Below are positions 24,691-34,841 of a stretch of DNA of 64,000 bases, one piece after another. The position numbers were made by a program, and so were the translations under genes. Origin of the DNA: Tissierella sp. (lineage in GTDB: Bacteria; Bacillota; Clostridia; Tissierellales; Tissierellaceae); the NCBI RefSeq assembly GCF_031460495.1, contig NZ_JAVKTS010000004.1, forward strand, positions 62,001 to 126,000, read 5' to 3'. Each line of letters starts with the position of its first letter. Positions within the stretch are counted from its first letter, which is position 1. Below the pieces are notes generated by a model that did not search any database, was not told the DNA's origin, and saw only the letters and a list, made by a program, of their open reading frames with translations.

Positions 24691-24954
24691 TTATATTGCT
24701 TTATTCAATTTCTTCGTTAAGCGACTAACCTTTCTTGATACATTATTCATATGAATAACATTCTTTTGAGCAGCTCTTTTTAACTTCTTGTCAATAGTTT
24801 TAAGTAAAGCCTTAGCTTCTTCAACATTTCCCGCTTCGATAGCTTTATCAAACTTCTTCATATATGTTTTAATTTCTGATTTTTTAGCTTTATTCATAGC
24901 TGTTCTTTTTTCAGTAATAAGAATCCTTTTTTCAGCAGATTTAATATTTGCCAA
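24691..24954 (-). CDS. rpsT: 30S ribosomal protein S20
   Basis: An 87-residue S20 (ANIKSAEKRILITEKRTAMNKAKKS; KNVIHMNNVSRKVSRLTKKLN). The frame is open 20 codons upstream. The AGGAGGTGA site at 24963-24971 and the family N-terminus set the start at TTG 24952-24954, an unusual start codon. Confidence 0.95.
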   Translation of the reverse strand: MANIKSAEKRILITEKRTAMNKAKKSEIKTYMKKFDKAIEAGNVEEAKALLKTIDKKLKRAAQKNVIHMNNVSRKVSRLTKKLNKAI

Positions 24955-24985
24955 TAGTTTCACCTCCTCTAATCTAACAAAAAAT

Positions 24986-25014
24986 ATTTTATCACGAAGA
25001 ACTATAAAATGCAA
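24986..25014 (-). promoter_or_regulatory. Sigma-A promoter for rpsT
   Basis: Minus strand TTGCAT (25009-25014) and TAAAAT (24986-24991), 17-base spacer. Confidence 0.65.
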
Positions 25015-25031
25015 GGATATTTAACATTATA
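25001..25031 (+). promoter_or_regulatory. Candidate forespore (sigma-F/G type) promoter for gpr
   Basis: ACTATA (25001-25006), 18 bases, CATTATA (25025-25031). The -10 fits CATNNTA, and gpr is forespore-expressed in other spore formers. It overlaps the divergent rpsT promoter. The -35 match is partial. Confidence 0.4.
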
Positions 25032-25086
25032 TTGGACAAAAATATAAAATGAAGGAAAAAAATTGGAATATGAGAGGAGAATTATA

Positions 25087-26061
25087 TTGTTTCAAGTTCG
25101 AACAGATTTAGCTATAGAGAATAGAGAATTATATAAGATTGAGAGAAATGAAGAATCAAAAGGTATTGAAATAGAGAAAGAAGAGAAGGAAAACTACACC
25201 GTAACAAAGGTAAAAGTACTAGATAATCAGGGTAGTAAAAATCTTCAAAAACCAATTGGAACTTATATAACCATAGATGTACCAGGCCTTAATAAAACAG
25301 ATGAAGATTTAAAGGATGAAATATCTCAGGTAGTGGCTAAAGAGATAAAAAGTCTAGGTAAGAATAAAGAGGATAGCAAAATTTTAATAGTTGGGCTTGG
25401 AAACTGGAATATTACTCCTGATGCCTTAGGTCCAAAGGTGGTGGAAAGAGTCTTAGTTACTAGGCAATTCTTTGTTAACTTTAACAAGGAAATAGATGAA
25501 ACCGTTGCAAATGTTGCAGCTCTATCTCCGGGGGTCATGGGGATTACTGGGATTGAAACAGGGGAGTTGGTGAGAGGAGTAGTAGAGAAAGTAAAACCTG
25601 ATCTAGTTATAGCTATTGATGCCTTAGCCTCAAGAAAAATGGACAGAGTATCCACCACCATTCAAATATCAGATACAGGAATAAATCCAGGGGCAGGAGT
25701 AGGAAACAATAGAATGGAGATTAATAAAGAAACATTAGGAGTGCCCGTGATTGCTATTGGTATTCCTACAGTAGTAGATGCTGCGACCATAGTCAATGAC
25801 ACATTGGATTTAATCATAGATTCACTAAAGTCAGAAGCAACAGTTGGGACAGAATTCTATAATTTGCTTTCAGAGATATCCTCAGAGGAGAAATACACCT
25901 TGATCCAAGATGTACTTAATCCTTATATGAAAAATGTAGTTGTGACACCTACTGACATAGATGTGTTGATAGATGACTTATCCATTATAGTAGCCAATGG
26001 CCTTAATATTGCCTTACATCCTGGGATAGATTTAAAGGATGTAAATAGGTATATAAGATAA
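25087..26061 (+). CDS. gpr: GPR endopeptidase (germination protease)
   Basis: A 324-residue protease that degrades small acid-soluble spore proteins at germination. It is made as a zymogen in the forespore and matures by losing a short N-terminal piece. Family marks: FQVRTDLAIENREL at the start, VGLGNWNITPDALGPKVVE and IAIDALASRKMDRVSTTIQISDTGINPGAGVGN. The start is TTG 25087 behind GAGGAGA. An upstream TTG at 25063 lacks a ribosome site. Followed by spoIIP as in other spore formers. Confidence 0.95.
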   Translation: MFQVRTDLAIENRELYKIERNEESKGIEIEKEEKENYTVTKVKVLDNQGSKNLQKPIGTYITIDVPGLNKTDEDLKDEISQVVAKEIKSLGKNKEDSKILIVGLGNWNITPDALGPKVVERVLVTRQFFVNFNKEIDETVANVAALSPGVMGITGIETGELVRGVVEKVKPDLVIAIDALASRKMDRVSTTIQISDTGINPGAGVGNNRMEINKETLGVPVIAIGIPTVVDAATIVNDTLDLIIDSLKSEATVGTEFYNLLSEISSEEKYTLIQDVLNPYMKNVVVTPTDIDVLIDDLSIIVANGLNIALHPGIDLKDVNRYIR

Positions 26062-26159
26062 TAGATTAAGTATATTTTATCTCTAATAAGAATATAATTT
26101 TCATAACGAACAGAAAGTTTATTTTAAATTATAACAAAAGCTTATTAGGGAGTGTTAGA

Positions 26160-27218
26160 ATGAAAAAAACTAGGAAGTCAGATTATATTATCTTAGCATT
26201 AATATGTATGATAGCTTTAAATATAGGTGCTATAGCTATTGGGAGATATTCACTGTTTAAAGAATCTACTTATTCAAATAAAAATGATTTTAGCTTAGTT
26301 AATATATCCTTTAACTCTATAAAAGAGTCATTAAATATTAAGGGCTTAATTGATAAAACCATAAACATTATATTTCCAAAAGTGGAAGTTGATCATAATG
26401 AAGATAGTATAATAGCAACAGCACCTGAGTTTACTGAGGCAGATGAAAATTATAGCACAGAGAATGATATAATTATAGATAAATTAGAAGAATATGAGAG
26501 TTTGATAATAGTAAAAGACTCAGATGGAACGCATACAGTAGAAAATATTCCTGAGCCCTTTATGATAAATAACCTTAAGGTCAACAAGGAAAATCCATAT
26601 ATTTTGCTATATCATACTCACGCTACAGAATCCTATATACTTAAAAAAGCAGATAACTATCGTACTTCTGATACACAACATAATATGATAAGCATAGGCA
26701 ATATAATGTCAACGATTTTAGAAGCTAATGGGCATAGGGTAAATCATGTTGATACTATTCATGATTTACCTTCATATAATCAATCCTATTATAGAAGCCT
26801 TAATACTATTAAGAACAAACAAGAGGAATCTGATAACTTGAAAGTCTTACTAGATATCCATAGAGATGCTGTATTAGATAATAATAAAAATATAGAAAAC
26901 ATAAAAGCAAAGTCTAAAATAGATATAGAAGGGAAATCTGTTGCTACCTTTTCTTTAGTTGTGGGGCCAGATTCACCTAATAAGGACCAGGTACTTAATT
27001 TTGCAAAATATATTAAAGCAGTTTCCGATACTCTGTATCCTGGATTGTGTAGAGGAATAATAATAAAGCCTACAGGAAAATATAATCAACATATGTCTGA
27101 TTATTCCGCTTTGATTGAAGTAGGATATAATTTCAATACTTCAGAAGAATCCAATGAAAGTGCTAAACTAGTAGGGGAAATACTATCTTTGGCTTTAAAT
27201 AGTATAATAAAAGAATAA
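26160..27218 (+). CDS. spoIIP: Stage II sporulation protein P
   Basis: A 352-residue membrane-anchored amidase/endopeptidase of the SpoIID-SpoIIP-SpoIIM engulfment machine. It has an N-terminal membrane helix (residues 9-28), then a linker and the SpoIIP domain with the zinc-ligand motifs YHTHATESY, LLDIHRDAV and the C-terminal SALIEVGYNFN. It starts at ATG behind GGGAG. The gpr-spoIIP-lepB-lepA order is standard. Confidence 0.94.
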   Translation: MKKTRKSDYIILALICMIALNIGAIAIGRYSLFKESTYSNKNDFSLVNISFNSIKESLNIKGLIDKTINIIFPKVEVDHNEDSIIATAPEFTEADENYSTENDIIIDKLEEYESLIIVKDSDGTHTVENIPEPFMINNLKVNKENPYILLYHTHATESYILKKADNYRTSDTQHNMISIGNIMSTILEANGHRVNHVDTIHDLPSYNQSYYRSLNTIKNKQEESDNLKVLLDIHRDAVLDNNKNIENIKAKSKIDIEGKSVATFSLVVGPDSPNKDQVLNFAKYIKAVSDTLYPGLCRGIIIKPTGKYNQHMSDYSALIEVGYNFNTSEESNESAKLVGEILSLALNSIIKE

Positions 27219-27282
27219 ACTTTGCTAAATATTATTTAAGTGATATAATATTTACTATCGTAACTATTTGGGAGGTAATATT

Positions 27283-27831
27283 GTGGAAGAAAATAATGAT
27301 AAGGATATAAAAAAAGAAACTATAGAATGGATTAAGAGCATTGCATCAGCAATTGTTATTGCAATAGTAATTAAAACCTTTATTTTTAATACAACTTATG
27401 TATTGGGTAATTCTATGTACCCAACTTTACATGAAAAAGATAGACTTTTTGCAAATAAAGTTTCATTGTTTTTTTCAGGACCATCTAGGGGAGATGTAAT
27501 TGTGCTAGAGGCTCCGGACACTCCGGATAAAGATTATATAAAAAGAGTAATAGGTTTAGAAGGAGATTTAGTTGAGATTAAAGAAGGCAAGGTATATCTG
27601 AATGGCTCTATCTTAGAAGAAGAATATTTAAATAGTGGTTCATATACTCATATTTACGATGATGAGAGTTGGATAGTACCAGAGGATCATGTTTTTGTAT
27701 TAGGAGACAATAGAGAAGAAGGGGCAAGTAAAGATAGTAGATATTTTGGCACCATTCCTCTAAAGACAATAAAAGGCATTACAGGTTTTAGATATTTTCC
27801 AATAGATAATAGATTTGGTAAAATTGATTAA
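27283..27831 (+). CDS. lepB: Signal peptidase I
   Basis: A 182-residue membrane protease that cleaves Sec/Tat signal peptides. There is one N-terminal helix (residues 12-33). The catalytic Ser is in YVLGNSMYPTL, the catalytic Lys in DYIKRVIG, and the GDNREEGASKDSR box is present. The GGAGGT at 27269-27274 places the start at GTG 27283. An in-frame TTG at 27268 overlaps that site. Confidence 0.94.
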   Translation: MEENNDKDIKKETIEWIKSIASAIVIAIVIKTFIFNTTYVLGNSMYPTLHEKDRLFANKVSLFFSGPSRGDVIVLEAPDTPDKDYIKRVIGLEGDLVEIKEGKVYLNGSILEEEYLNSGSYTHIYDDESWIVPEDHVFVLGDNREEGASKDSRYFGTIPLKTIKGITGFRYFPIDNRFGKID

Positions 27832-27881
27832 GGAAAGTATATAAAGCAATTTAAATGGATAAGCTAATCTTGGTGATAATT

Positions 27882-28181
27882 ATGGAAACAAGATTAGAGA
27901 GAAATAAGAGATTAAGCAAATCTAAACGCATTAACAGGATGAAGAAACTCTGCATATTATTGTTATTTGCAATTTTATTACTAAGTATAGAGATTGTAAA
28001 TCAAAATATTGTTGATTTAAATTGTTTTGAAAATCCAAACATAATTAGATTTGACATTAAAAAAATGGAATTAGACTTTTTTGGGAAATCTTATGTAATA
28101 GATTTGAGTATTATAAAGAAATTTATTAAAGACCAGCTTTCTGGTCTTTTAGTTTTACATAATTGTAATTATTTGCTATAA
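27882..28181 (+). CDS. Small membrane-anchored protein of unknown function
   Basis: About 99 residues from ATG 27882, which follows a GGTGA site. The frame opens earlier at 27855. A basic N-terminus (METRLERNKRLSKSKRINR) is followed by one membrane helix (KKLCILLLFAILLLSIEIV) and a short extracytoplasmic part. The last 17 codons overlap an intrinsic-terminator-like hairpin and a sigma-A promoter, which is odd for coding sequence, so the true C-terminus may be shorter or frame-shifted. I recognise no family. Confidence 0.5.
   Translation: METRLERNKRLSKSKRINRMKKLCILLLFAILLLSIEIVNQNIVDLNCFENPNIIRFDIKKMELDFFGKSYVIDLSIIKKFIKDQLSGLLVLHNCNYLL
28129..28151 (+). terminator. Hairpin at the end of the lepB transcript
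   Basis: AAAGACCAG/CTGGTCTTT with a short loop and trailing T's, placed inside the 3' end of the preceding frame and in front of the lepA promoter. Confidence 0.7.
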
Positions 28182-28182
28182 T
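28154..28182 (+). promoter_or_regulatory. Sigma-A promoter for lepA
   Basis: TTTACA (28154-28159) and TATAAT (28177-28182) with a 17-base spacer, directly after the hairpin. Confidence 0.7.
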
Positions 28183-28220
28183 TAGCTAGAGTGTTTTGAA
28201 TCTTCATGAGGAGGAAAAGT

Positions 28221-30032
28221 ATGCAAAGAAATAAACAAGATAATATTAGAAATTTTTCAATAATTGCCCATATTGACCATGGGAAATCTACCTTAGCCGA
28301 CAGATTAATAGAGAAAACAGGTATGTTAACCTCAAGAGAAATGCAAAATCAGGTTTTAGATAATATGGATTTGGAGAGAGAAAGAGGTATAACTATTAAA
28401 CTGAAAGCTGTTAGACTAGTTTATAATGCCAAGGATGGCGAAGAATATATATTAAATCTCATAGATACCCCAGGACATGTGGACTTTACCTATGAGGTTT
28501 CTAGATCATTGGCAGCATGTGAAGGTGCTATCTTAGTAATAGATGCAACTCAAGGAGTTGAAGCTCAAACTTTGGCTAATGTGTATCTTGCTCTAGATCA
28601 GGATTTAGAAATAGTTCCAGTTATTAATAAGATAGATTTACCAAGTGCAAGACCGGATGAAGTGAAAAATGAAGTAGAAGACATTATAGGAATAGATTGC
28701 GAAAATGCACCCCTTATTTCTGCGAAAGAAGGACTAAATATTGAAGAAGTATTAGAATCAATAGTTAGAAATGTACCTGCACCTAAAGGTGATCCTAATG
28801 CACCATTAAAGGCATTAATTTTTGACTCATATTACGATAGTTATAAAGGGGTAATTTGCTACATAAGAGTCTTTGATGGGACAATAAAGCCAGGTATGGA
28901 AATTAAGATGATGGCTACTGGAAAATCATACGAAGTAGTGGAGGTTGGTGTAAATACCTCTAAGCATATTTCTTTGGACAAACTAGGACCTGGAGAAGTA
29001 GGCTTTGTTACTGCTAGTATCAAAAATGTCAAAGATGCCACAGTAGGAGATACAATAACAGACAAGTATAAACCTACAGAGGAAGCAATGCCAGGATATA
29101 AGAAGGTTATACCTATGGTATATTGCGGTATATATCCTGCTGAAGGAGAAGATTTTAATACAGTTAGGGAAGCATTAGAAAAACTACAAGTAAATGATGC
29201 AGCATTAGTATTCGAACCTGAGTCTTCAGTAGCATTAGGTTTTGGTTTTAGATGTGGATTCTTAGGACTTTTACACATGGAAATAATACAAGAAAGACTA
29301 GATAGAGAATTTGATTTAAATATTATAACTACAGCACCTTCTGTAATATATAAAATAACAAAGACTACAGGAGAAGTGCTTCAGATACAAAATCCATCAA
29401 ATCTTCCACCCCTTACTGAGATAGAATATATGGAGGAGCCCATAGTAAGGGCAAATATTATGACACCTACAGATTATGTGGGAGCAATAATGGAACTCTG
29501 TCAAAACAAAAGAGGGTCTTTTATCAACATGGAATATTTAGAATCAACAAGGGTAGTACTTCACTATGATTTGCCTTTAAATGAGGTAATTTATGATTTC
29601 TTTGATGCTCTGAAATCAAAGACTAGAGGTTATGCATCCTTAGATTATGATTTAAAAGGATATCAACAATCAGAGCTAGTAAAATTAGATATACTCATCA
29701 ATGGAGAATTAGTAGATGCTTTTTCATTAATTGTCCATGAAGAGAAGGCTTATGAAAGAGGAAGAAATATTGCGGAGAGGCTTACAGATGTAATACCAAG
29801 ACATCAATTTGCAGTGCCTATACAAGCCGCTATTGGAGCTAAGGTTATAGCCAGAGAAACTATAAGAGCCTTAAGAAAAGATGTACTTGCTAAATGCTAT
29901 GGTGGAGATATATCAAGAAAGAAAAAATTATTAGAGAAGCAAAAAGAGGGTAAAAAACGAATGAGACAAATTGGATCAGTTGAAGTTCCTCAAGAAGCTT
30001 TTCTAACAGTATTAAAATATGATGAAAAATAA
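28221..30032 (+). CDS. lepA: Elongation factor 4 (LepA)
   Basis: A 603-residue translational GTPase. G motifs: [14 protein letters not shown] (G1), RGITIK (G2), DTPGHVDF (G3), NKIDL (G4). The C-terminal LepA-specific domain ends [23 protein letters not shown] 28206 is also in frame, but AGGAGG at 28208-28213 sets initiation at ATG 28221. Confidence 0.96.
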   Translation: MQRNKQDNIRNFSIIAHIDHGKSTLADRLIEKTGMLTSREMQNQVLDNMDLERERGITIKLKAVRLVYNAKDGEEYILNLIDTPGHVDFTYEVSRSLAACEGAILVIDATQGVEAQTLANVYLALDQDLEIVPVINKIDLPSARPDEVKNEVEDIIGIDCENAPLISAKEGLNIEEVLESIVRNVPAPKGDPNAPLKALIFDSYYDSYKGVICYIRVFDGTIKPGMEIKMMATGKSYEVVEVGVNTSKHISLDKLGPGEVGFVTASIKNVKDATVGDTITDKYKPTEEAMPGYKKVIPMVYCGIYPAEGEDFNTVREALEKLQVNDAALVFEPESSVALGFGFRCGFLGLLHMEIIQERLDREFDLNIITTAPSVIYKITKTTGEVLQIQNPSNLPPLTEIEYMEEPIVRANIMTPTDYVGAIMELCQNKRGSFINMEYLESTRVVLHYDLPLNEVIYDFFDALKSKTRGYASLDYDLKGYQQSELVKLDILINGELVDAFSLIVHEEKAYERGRNIAERLTDVIPRHQFAVPIQAAIGAKVIARETIRALRKDVLAKCYGGDISRKKKLLEKQKEGKKRMRQIGSVEVPQEAFLTVLKYDEK

Positions 30033-30045
30033 TATCTAGAATGGG

Positions 30046-30097
30046 CTGTAACAATTTGTAGGGAGCGACCTCGGTGTCGTTCCGCATAATGTTACAG
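30046..30097. repeat. Nested inverted-repeat element between lepA and hemW
   Basis: The outer arms CTGTAACA/TGTTACAG (30046-30053 with 30090-30097) enclose an inner G/C-rich stem GGAGCGAC/GTCGTTCC (30062-30069 with 30076-30083, one G-T pair). It is much richer in G and C than its surroundings. It resembles short dispersed palindromic repeats, but I see no second copy in this window. Confidence 0.55.
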
Positions 30098-30121
30098 TCT
30101 CTTCCTTATTTGGAGGTAAGA

Positions 30122-31258
30122 ATGAAAGAAATATCATTATATATTCATATACCTTTTTGTGTAAGCAAATGCTATTATTGTGATTTTTCCTCCTTTGCTA
30201 ATAAAAATCATAAGATTGATAGCTATGTAAATAGTTTGATAACCGAATTAAGCTTATATAAAGAAAGGATAAAAGAATATAGTATTAGGACTATTTTCAT
30301 AGGAGGAGGAACTCCATCTAGTATAAATGCAAAATATGTAAATCAGATACTTGAATTCATATATAAAAATTTCAATACTAGTCATTTGTTTGAAATAACT
30401 GTGGAAGCAAACCCTGGGACATTAAATAAAGAAAAGGTTCATATATATAAAGAGTCCGGAATAAACAGAGTAAGTATGGGTGCTCAAACTTTAGATAATA
30501 ATTTACTAAAATCAATTGGAAGATCTCATAGCCTAGAAGATTTCTACAATAGTTATGAAATTTTACGGCAAGGTGGTATTAAAAACATTAATGTGGATTT
30601 AATCTTTGGACTTCCAGACCAAAGTTTAGCTGATGTAATGAATTCATTGAAAAAAGTTATTGATCTAGGAGTTGAACATATATCATATTATGGACTTATT
30701 CTTGAAGAAGGAACATATTTAAATAAGCTATATAATGAAAAAAAAATATATTTACCAGATGAAGATCTTGAGAGAGCAATGTATCATAGAGCTAGGGAAT
30801 ACCTTATAAAAAATGGATATAATCATTACGAAATATCTAACTATTCATTAGCAAACTATGAATGTAGGCACAATTTGGTTTATTGGGATGTGAAGCCATA
30901 TATTGGAGTGGGACTAAGTAGTCACTCTAATATTGAGGGAAGAAGATATTGGAATACATCTGATATGGACAACTATATTGAAAAATTAAATAATCAAATT
31001 TTGCCAATAGAGGGAGAAGAGATAATAAGCTTAGATGAAGAAATAGGTGAATTTTCCATACTAGGTCTTAGAAAGATAAAGGGAATTGATAAAATAGAGT
31101 TTGAGAATAGGTTTGGAATGAAAATAGAAACAATTTATAAGGACATAATAAATAAGCATGAGAGTAATGGATTGATATCAAGTAATACTGACTATATTTT
31201 TTTAACAAAGAAAGGCTTGGATTTATCAAATTTAGTTGAAGTTGATTTTTTAAGATAA
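30122..31258 (+). CDS. hemW: Radical SAM protein HemW (HemN-like, heme chaperone family)
   Basis: A 378-residue radical SAM protein with the CVSKCYYCDF cluster motif near the start. GGGTPSS, EANPGT and NVDLIFGLPDQ are typical of HemW, which binds and transfers heme and is not a coproporphyrinogen oxidase. The frame extends upstream into the repeat element, but GGAGGT and the family N-terminus set the start at ATG 30122. The lepA-hemW-hrcA order is classic. Confidence 0.92.
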   Translation: MKEISLYIHIPFCVSKCYYCDFSSFANKNHKIDSYVNSLITELSLYKERIKEYSIRTIFIGGGTPSSINAKYVNQILEFIYKNFNTSHLFEITVEANPGTLNKEKVHIYKESGINRVSMGAQTLDNNLLKSIGRSHSLEDFYNSYEILRQGGIKNINVDLIFGLPDQSLADVMNSLKKVIDLGVEHISYYGLILEEGTYLNKLYNEKKIYLPDEDLERAMYHRAREYLIKNGYNHYEISNYSLANYECRHNLVYWDVKPYIGVGLSSHSNIEGRRYWNTSDMDNYIEKLNNQILPIEGEEIISLDEEIGEFSILGLRKIKGIDKIEFENRFGMKIETIYKDIINKHESNGLISSNTDYIFLTKKGLDLSNLVEVDFLR

Positions 31259-31279
31259 CAAATTATTTCGAAAAAACTA

Positions 31280-31306
31280 TTGACAAATTGTTCAAGGAGT
31301 GATAAT
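31280..31306 (+). promoter_or_regulatory. Heat-shock operon promoter
   Basis: TTGACA (31280-31285) with GATAAT at 31301-31306 (15-base spacer) or TAATTT at 31303 (17-base spacer), directly before CIRCE. Confidence 0.6.
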
Positions 31307-31321
31307 TTAAAATCGTAAGGA

Positions 31322-31348
31322 TTAGCACTCAAAAGGATAGAGTGCTAA
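31322..31348 (+). promoter_or_regulatory. CIRCE operator (HrcA binding site)
   Basis: TTAGCACTC-N9-GAGTGCTAA, a perfect match to the CIRCE consensus, lies between the promoter and hrcA. It predicts HrcA repression of the operon. Confidence 0.97.
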
Positions 31349-31387
31349 CAACATCTAATATATGTTTATTATAAGAGGTGATGAAAA

Positions 31388-32434
31388 ATGTTAGATGAGA
31401 GAAAAGTTAAAGTTCTTTATGCAATAATCAATGCTTATATATCAAGCGCTGAGCCAATTGGATCTAGAACAATAACTAAATTATTTGATTTAGGGGTTAG
31501 TTCAGCCACTGTAAGAAATGAAATGTCTGATTTAGAGGACTTAGGATATCTTAATAAGCCTCATTCCTCTGCTGGAAGAGTTCCTTCTGATAAAGCTTAT
31601 AGATTATATGTAAATGAAATTTTAAAAGGACATAGACCTAGTATAGATTTAAACAAAAAAAATCAATTAAAAAAAATTTTAATTAATGAGTCTAGAGAGA
31701 TTGAACAGTTGCTACAGAATTCTGCTAAGATATTATCAGCATTGACTAGCTACACTGCTCTTGCCATATCTCCACAGATTAAAGGGTCTAAACTAAAGCA
31801 TATTCAACTTGTTCCAATTGATAATCAGCAAATTATAATGGTTTTAGTTAGCAACTCTGGTGTAGTTAAAAATACTGTATTTAGATTAGATAGAGAAGTA
31901 CCAGAAAATCAGATTTCAATAATATCTAATTTTTTAAATACTAAATTAAAAGGATTAACAGTGGAAGAGATTGATGCAGAGATCTCTAATGGAATTTTGA
32001 AAGAAATATATGATTATAAGACTATTATGGAGGGGATTATTCCAGTAATAAATCAATCAATGGATGATATAGACAATATTGATTTATATTCCGATGGAGT
32101 AACTAAAATATTGAATTTTCCTGAGTATAAGGATCTTGAAAAAGCAAAATCCTTTATACATTTTATAGAGGATAAAGATTCTGTAGTAGATCTTTTATTA
32201 AACAATACTTTTAATCAAGATATGGAGATAACCATTGGTAATGAGAATATATATGAGCCAATAAAAGGATGTAGCTTAATTACAGCAACCTATAGGCTAG
32301 GTGATAAAACTATAGGAAAAATTGGTGTAATAGGTCCAACTAGGATGGACTATTATAAAATAATTAATACATTAGAGCTATTTTCTACTAATATTACAGA
32401 GATTATAGATATATTCTTAGGCAAATTGGTTTAA
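31388..32434 (+). CDS. hrcA: Heat-inducible transcription repressor HrcA
   Basis: A 348-residue repressor with an N-terminal winged helix (ISSAEPIGSRTITK, SSATVRNEMSDLEDLGYL, PHSSAGRVPSDKAYRLYV). It binds the CIRCE element 40 bases upstream, so the operon is autoregulated. Confidence 0.96.
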   Translation: MLDERKVKVLYAIINAYISSAEPIGSRTITKLFDLGVSSATVRNEMSDLEDLGYLNKPHSSAGRVPSDKAYRLYVNEILKGHRPSIDLNKKNQLKKILINESREIEQLLQNSAKILSALTSYTALAISPQIKGSKLKHIQLVPIDNQQIIMVLVSNSGVVKNTVFRLDREVPENQISIISNFLNTKLKGLTVEEIDAEISNGILKEIYDYKTIMEGIIPVINQSMDDIDNIDLYSDGVTKILNFPEYKDLEKAKSFIHFIEDKDSVVDLLLNNTFNQDMEITIGNENIYEPIKGCSLITATYRLGDKTIGKIGVIGPTRMDYYKIINTLELFSTNITEIIDIFLGKLV

Positions 32435-32463
32435 ATATATAACAAGAAATAAGAGGTGATTTT

Positions 32464-32988
32464 GTGGTAAACAAAAAAGATAAAAGCAATGAAAATCAAG
32501 ATTTAGTAGATGAACCGATTATTGAAGAAGATGTTGAAGAAGTTAATGAAATTTTAAAATCTAAGGATAGAGAAATAGAAGAGTTAAACAATAAGTTATT
32601 AAGACTTCAGGCAGATTTTGTGAACTTTAGAAAAAGAACTGAAAAAGATAAAGAAAGTACAATAGCTTATGCATTAGAATCTTTTGTTAACAATCTTTTA
32701 CCTATAATAGACAATTTTCAAAGAGCAATGGAATCTGAAATTGTTAAGGAAAATAAGTTTTATCAGGGCATAGAGATGATACATCAACAACTAATAAAAG
32801 TTTTAAATGATAATGGAGTTGATGAAATTAAATCCTTAGGTGAAGATTTTGATCCAAATTTCCATCATGCTGTGTTTATGGAAGAGAACTCTGAATTTGA
32901 GTCTGGAAAGATTACAGAGGTTTTACAAAATGGATATATCTTGAAGGATAAAGTTGTTAGACCAGCTATGGTCAAAGTTGCAAAATAA
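32464..32988 (+). CDS. grpE: Nucleotide exchange factor GrpE
   Basis: A 174-residue GrpE with an acidic N-terminal coiled coil (residues 15-70) and a C-terminal beta domain (FHHAVFME, ILKDKVVRPAMVKVAK). It starts at GTG behind GAGGTG. It releases ADP from DnaK, encoded next. Confidence 0.95.
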   Translation: MVNKKDKSNENQDLVDEPIIEEDVEEVNEILKSKDREIEELNNKLLRLQADFVNFRKRTEKDKESTIAYALESFVNNLLPIIDNFQRAMESEIVKENKFYQGIEMIHQQLIKVLNDNGVDEIKSLGEDFDPNFHHAVFMEENSEFESGKITEVLQNGYILKDKVVRPAMVKVAK

Positions 32989-33012
32989 CTATTTATTAGG
33001 GAGGAATTAATT

Positions 33013-34830
33013 ATGGGAAAAATAATAGGAATTGACTTAGGTACTACTAACTCATGTGTAGCAGTTATGGAAGGTGGAGAAGCTACAATTATAGCGAATT
33101 TAGAAGGAAATAGAACAACTCCGTCCATAGTTGCGTTTACAAAAGATGGAGAAAGACTTGTAGGAGAAACTGCAAAAAGACAGGCTATCACAAATCCTGA
33201 TAGAACAATTAGTTCAATAAAGAGAAAAATGGGTTCTGATAGCAAGACTAATATAGATGGTAAAAATTATTCTCCTGAAGAGATATCAGCTATGATTTTA
33301 CAAAAAATCAAAATGGATGTTGAAAGCTACTTAGGTGAAACTATTACAGAGGCAGTAATCACAGTTCCAGCTTATTTCACTGATAGTCAAAGACAAGCTA
33401 CGAAGGATGCAGGGAAAATAGCTGGGTTGGATGTTAAGAGAATTATTAATGAGCCAACTGCTGCAGCATTGGCATATGGAATGGATAAAGAGGAAGGGCA
33501 ACATAAAATAATGGTATTTGACTTAGGTGGAGGTACTTTTGACGTATCTATACTTGAACTTGGAGATGGAGTATTTGAAGTATTAGCTACTCGTGGTAAT
33601 AACCATCTGGGTGGAGATGACTTTGATGAATTAATAGTTAATTATATAGCTGATCAATTTAAAAAGGAAAATGGCGTAGATTTAAAACAGGATAAGATGT
33701 CTTTACAAAGATTAAAGGAAGCAGCAGAAAAAGCTAAGAAGGAATTATCCTCTACTTTATCAACAAATATCAATCTGCCATTTATAACAGCTACTCAATC
33801 AGGTCCACTACATTTAAATATGGATATTACAAGAGCTAAATTTGATGAGTTAACATCATCTTTAGTAGATAGTACTTTAGAACCTGTTAAAGCAGCATTA
33901 AAAGATGCTGGATTACAAGCATCTGAAATAGAAAAAGTTCTTTTAGTTGGTGGTTCAACTAGAATACCAGCAGTTCAAGATGCAGTTAAGAAGCTAACTG
34001 GTAAGGAACCTCAAAAAGATATCAATCCAGATGAATGTGTTGCAGTAGGTGCAGCTATTCAAGGTGGAGTATTGTCAGGTGAAGTTAAAGACTTATTATT
34101 ACTTGATGTTACACCATTATCCCTTGGAATTGAAACTCTAGGTGGAGTAACTACTAAACTAATTGAAAGAAATACTACTATACCTACTAAAAAGAGCCAA
34201 ACATTCACTACAGCTGCAGATAATCAAACTTCAGTAGATATTCATGTACTTCAAGGTGAAAGACAAATGGCTAATGATAATACAACCTTAGGTAGATTCC
34301 AATTAACAGGCTTACCACCTGCACAAAGAGGAATTCCACAAATAGAGGTAACATTTGATATAGATGCTAATGGTATCGTAAATGTAAGTGCAAAAGACCT
34401 AGGTACAGGGAAAGAACAAAGAATAACTATTACAGCTTCTACTAAGCTTTCTGATGACGAAATAGAAAGAAAAGTAAAGGAAGCAGAGAAGTTTGCAGAA
34501 GAAGATAAGAAGAAAAAAGAAGGTATTGAAATAAGAAACAATGGGGATTCTTTAGTTTATCAAACTGAGAAAACTCTTAAAGACTTAGAAGGTAAAGTAA
34601 CAGAAGATGAGAAAACTAAGGTTGAAGGAAAATTAGAAGAACTTAAAAAAGCCTTAGAAGGAGAAGACAACGAAGAAATTAAAACAAAGACTGAAGAGTT
34701 AACTGAAGCCTTCTATGCAATATCACAAAAAATGTATGATCAAAATGCACAAGGCAATGAGGGAGATAGTACTTCTCAAGCTAAAGATGATGTAGTAGAT
34801 GCAGATTACGAAGTAGTAGATGAAGAATAA
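33013..34830 (+). CDS. dnaK: Molecular chaperone DnaK (Hsp70)
   Basis: A 605-residue Hsp70 with [11 protein letters not shown] at the start, [14 protein letters not shown]-type phosphate loop and the substrate-binding domain from about residue 370. It has a C-terminal EVVDEE end. There is the Gram-positive-type deletion in the N-terminal domain. GGGAGG precedes the ATG. Confidence 0.97.
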   Translation: MGKIIGIDLGTTNSCVAVMEGGEATIIANLEGNRTTPSIVAFTKDGERLVGETAKRQAITNPDRTISSIKRKMGSDSKTNIDGKNYSPEEISAMILQKIKMDVESYLGETITEAVITVPAYFTDSQRQATKDAGKIAGLDVKRIINEPTAAALAYGMDKEEGQHKIMVFDLGGGTFDVSILELGDGVFEVLATRGNNHLGGDDFDELIVNYIADQFKKENGVDLKQDKMSLQRLKEAAEKAKKELSSTLSTNINLPFITATQSGPLHLNMDITRAKFDELTSSLVDSTLEPVKAALKDAGLQASEIEKVLLVGGSTRIPAVQDAVKKLTGKEPQKDINPDECVAVGAAIQGGVLSGEVKDLLLLDVTPLSLGIETLGGVTTKLIERNTTIPTKKSQTFTTAADNQTSVDIHVLQGERQMANDNTTLGRFQLTGLPPAQRGIPQIEVTFDIDANGIVNVSAKDLGTGKEQRITITASTKLSDDEIERKVKEAEKFAEEDKKKKEGIEIRNNGDSLVYQTEKTLKDLEGKVTEDEKTKVEGKLEELKKALEGEDNEEIKTKTEELTEAFYAISQKMYDQNAQGNEGDSTSQAKDDVVDADYEVVDEE

Positions 34831-34841
34831 TATAAAATATA

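Noticed and set aside
30122-31258. Oxygen-independent coproporphyrinogen III oxidase HemN
   Set aside because: The position between lepA and hrcA and the 378-residue length are those of HemW. True HemN is longer with a distinct N-terminal arm.
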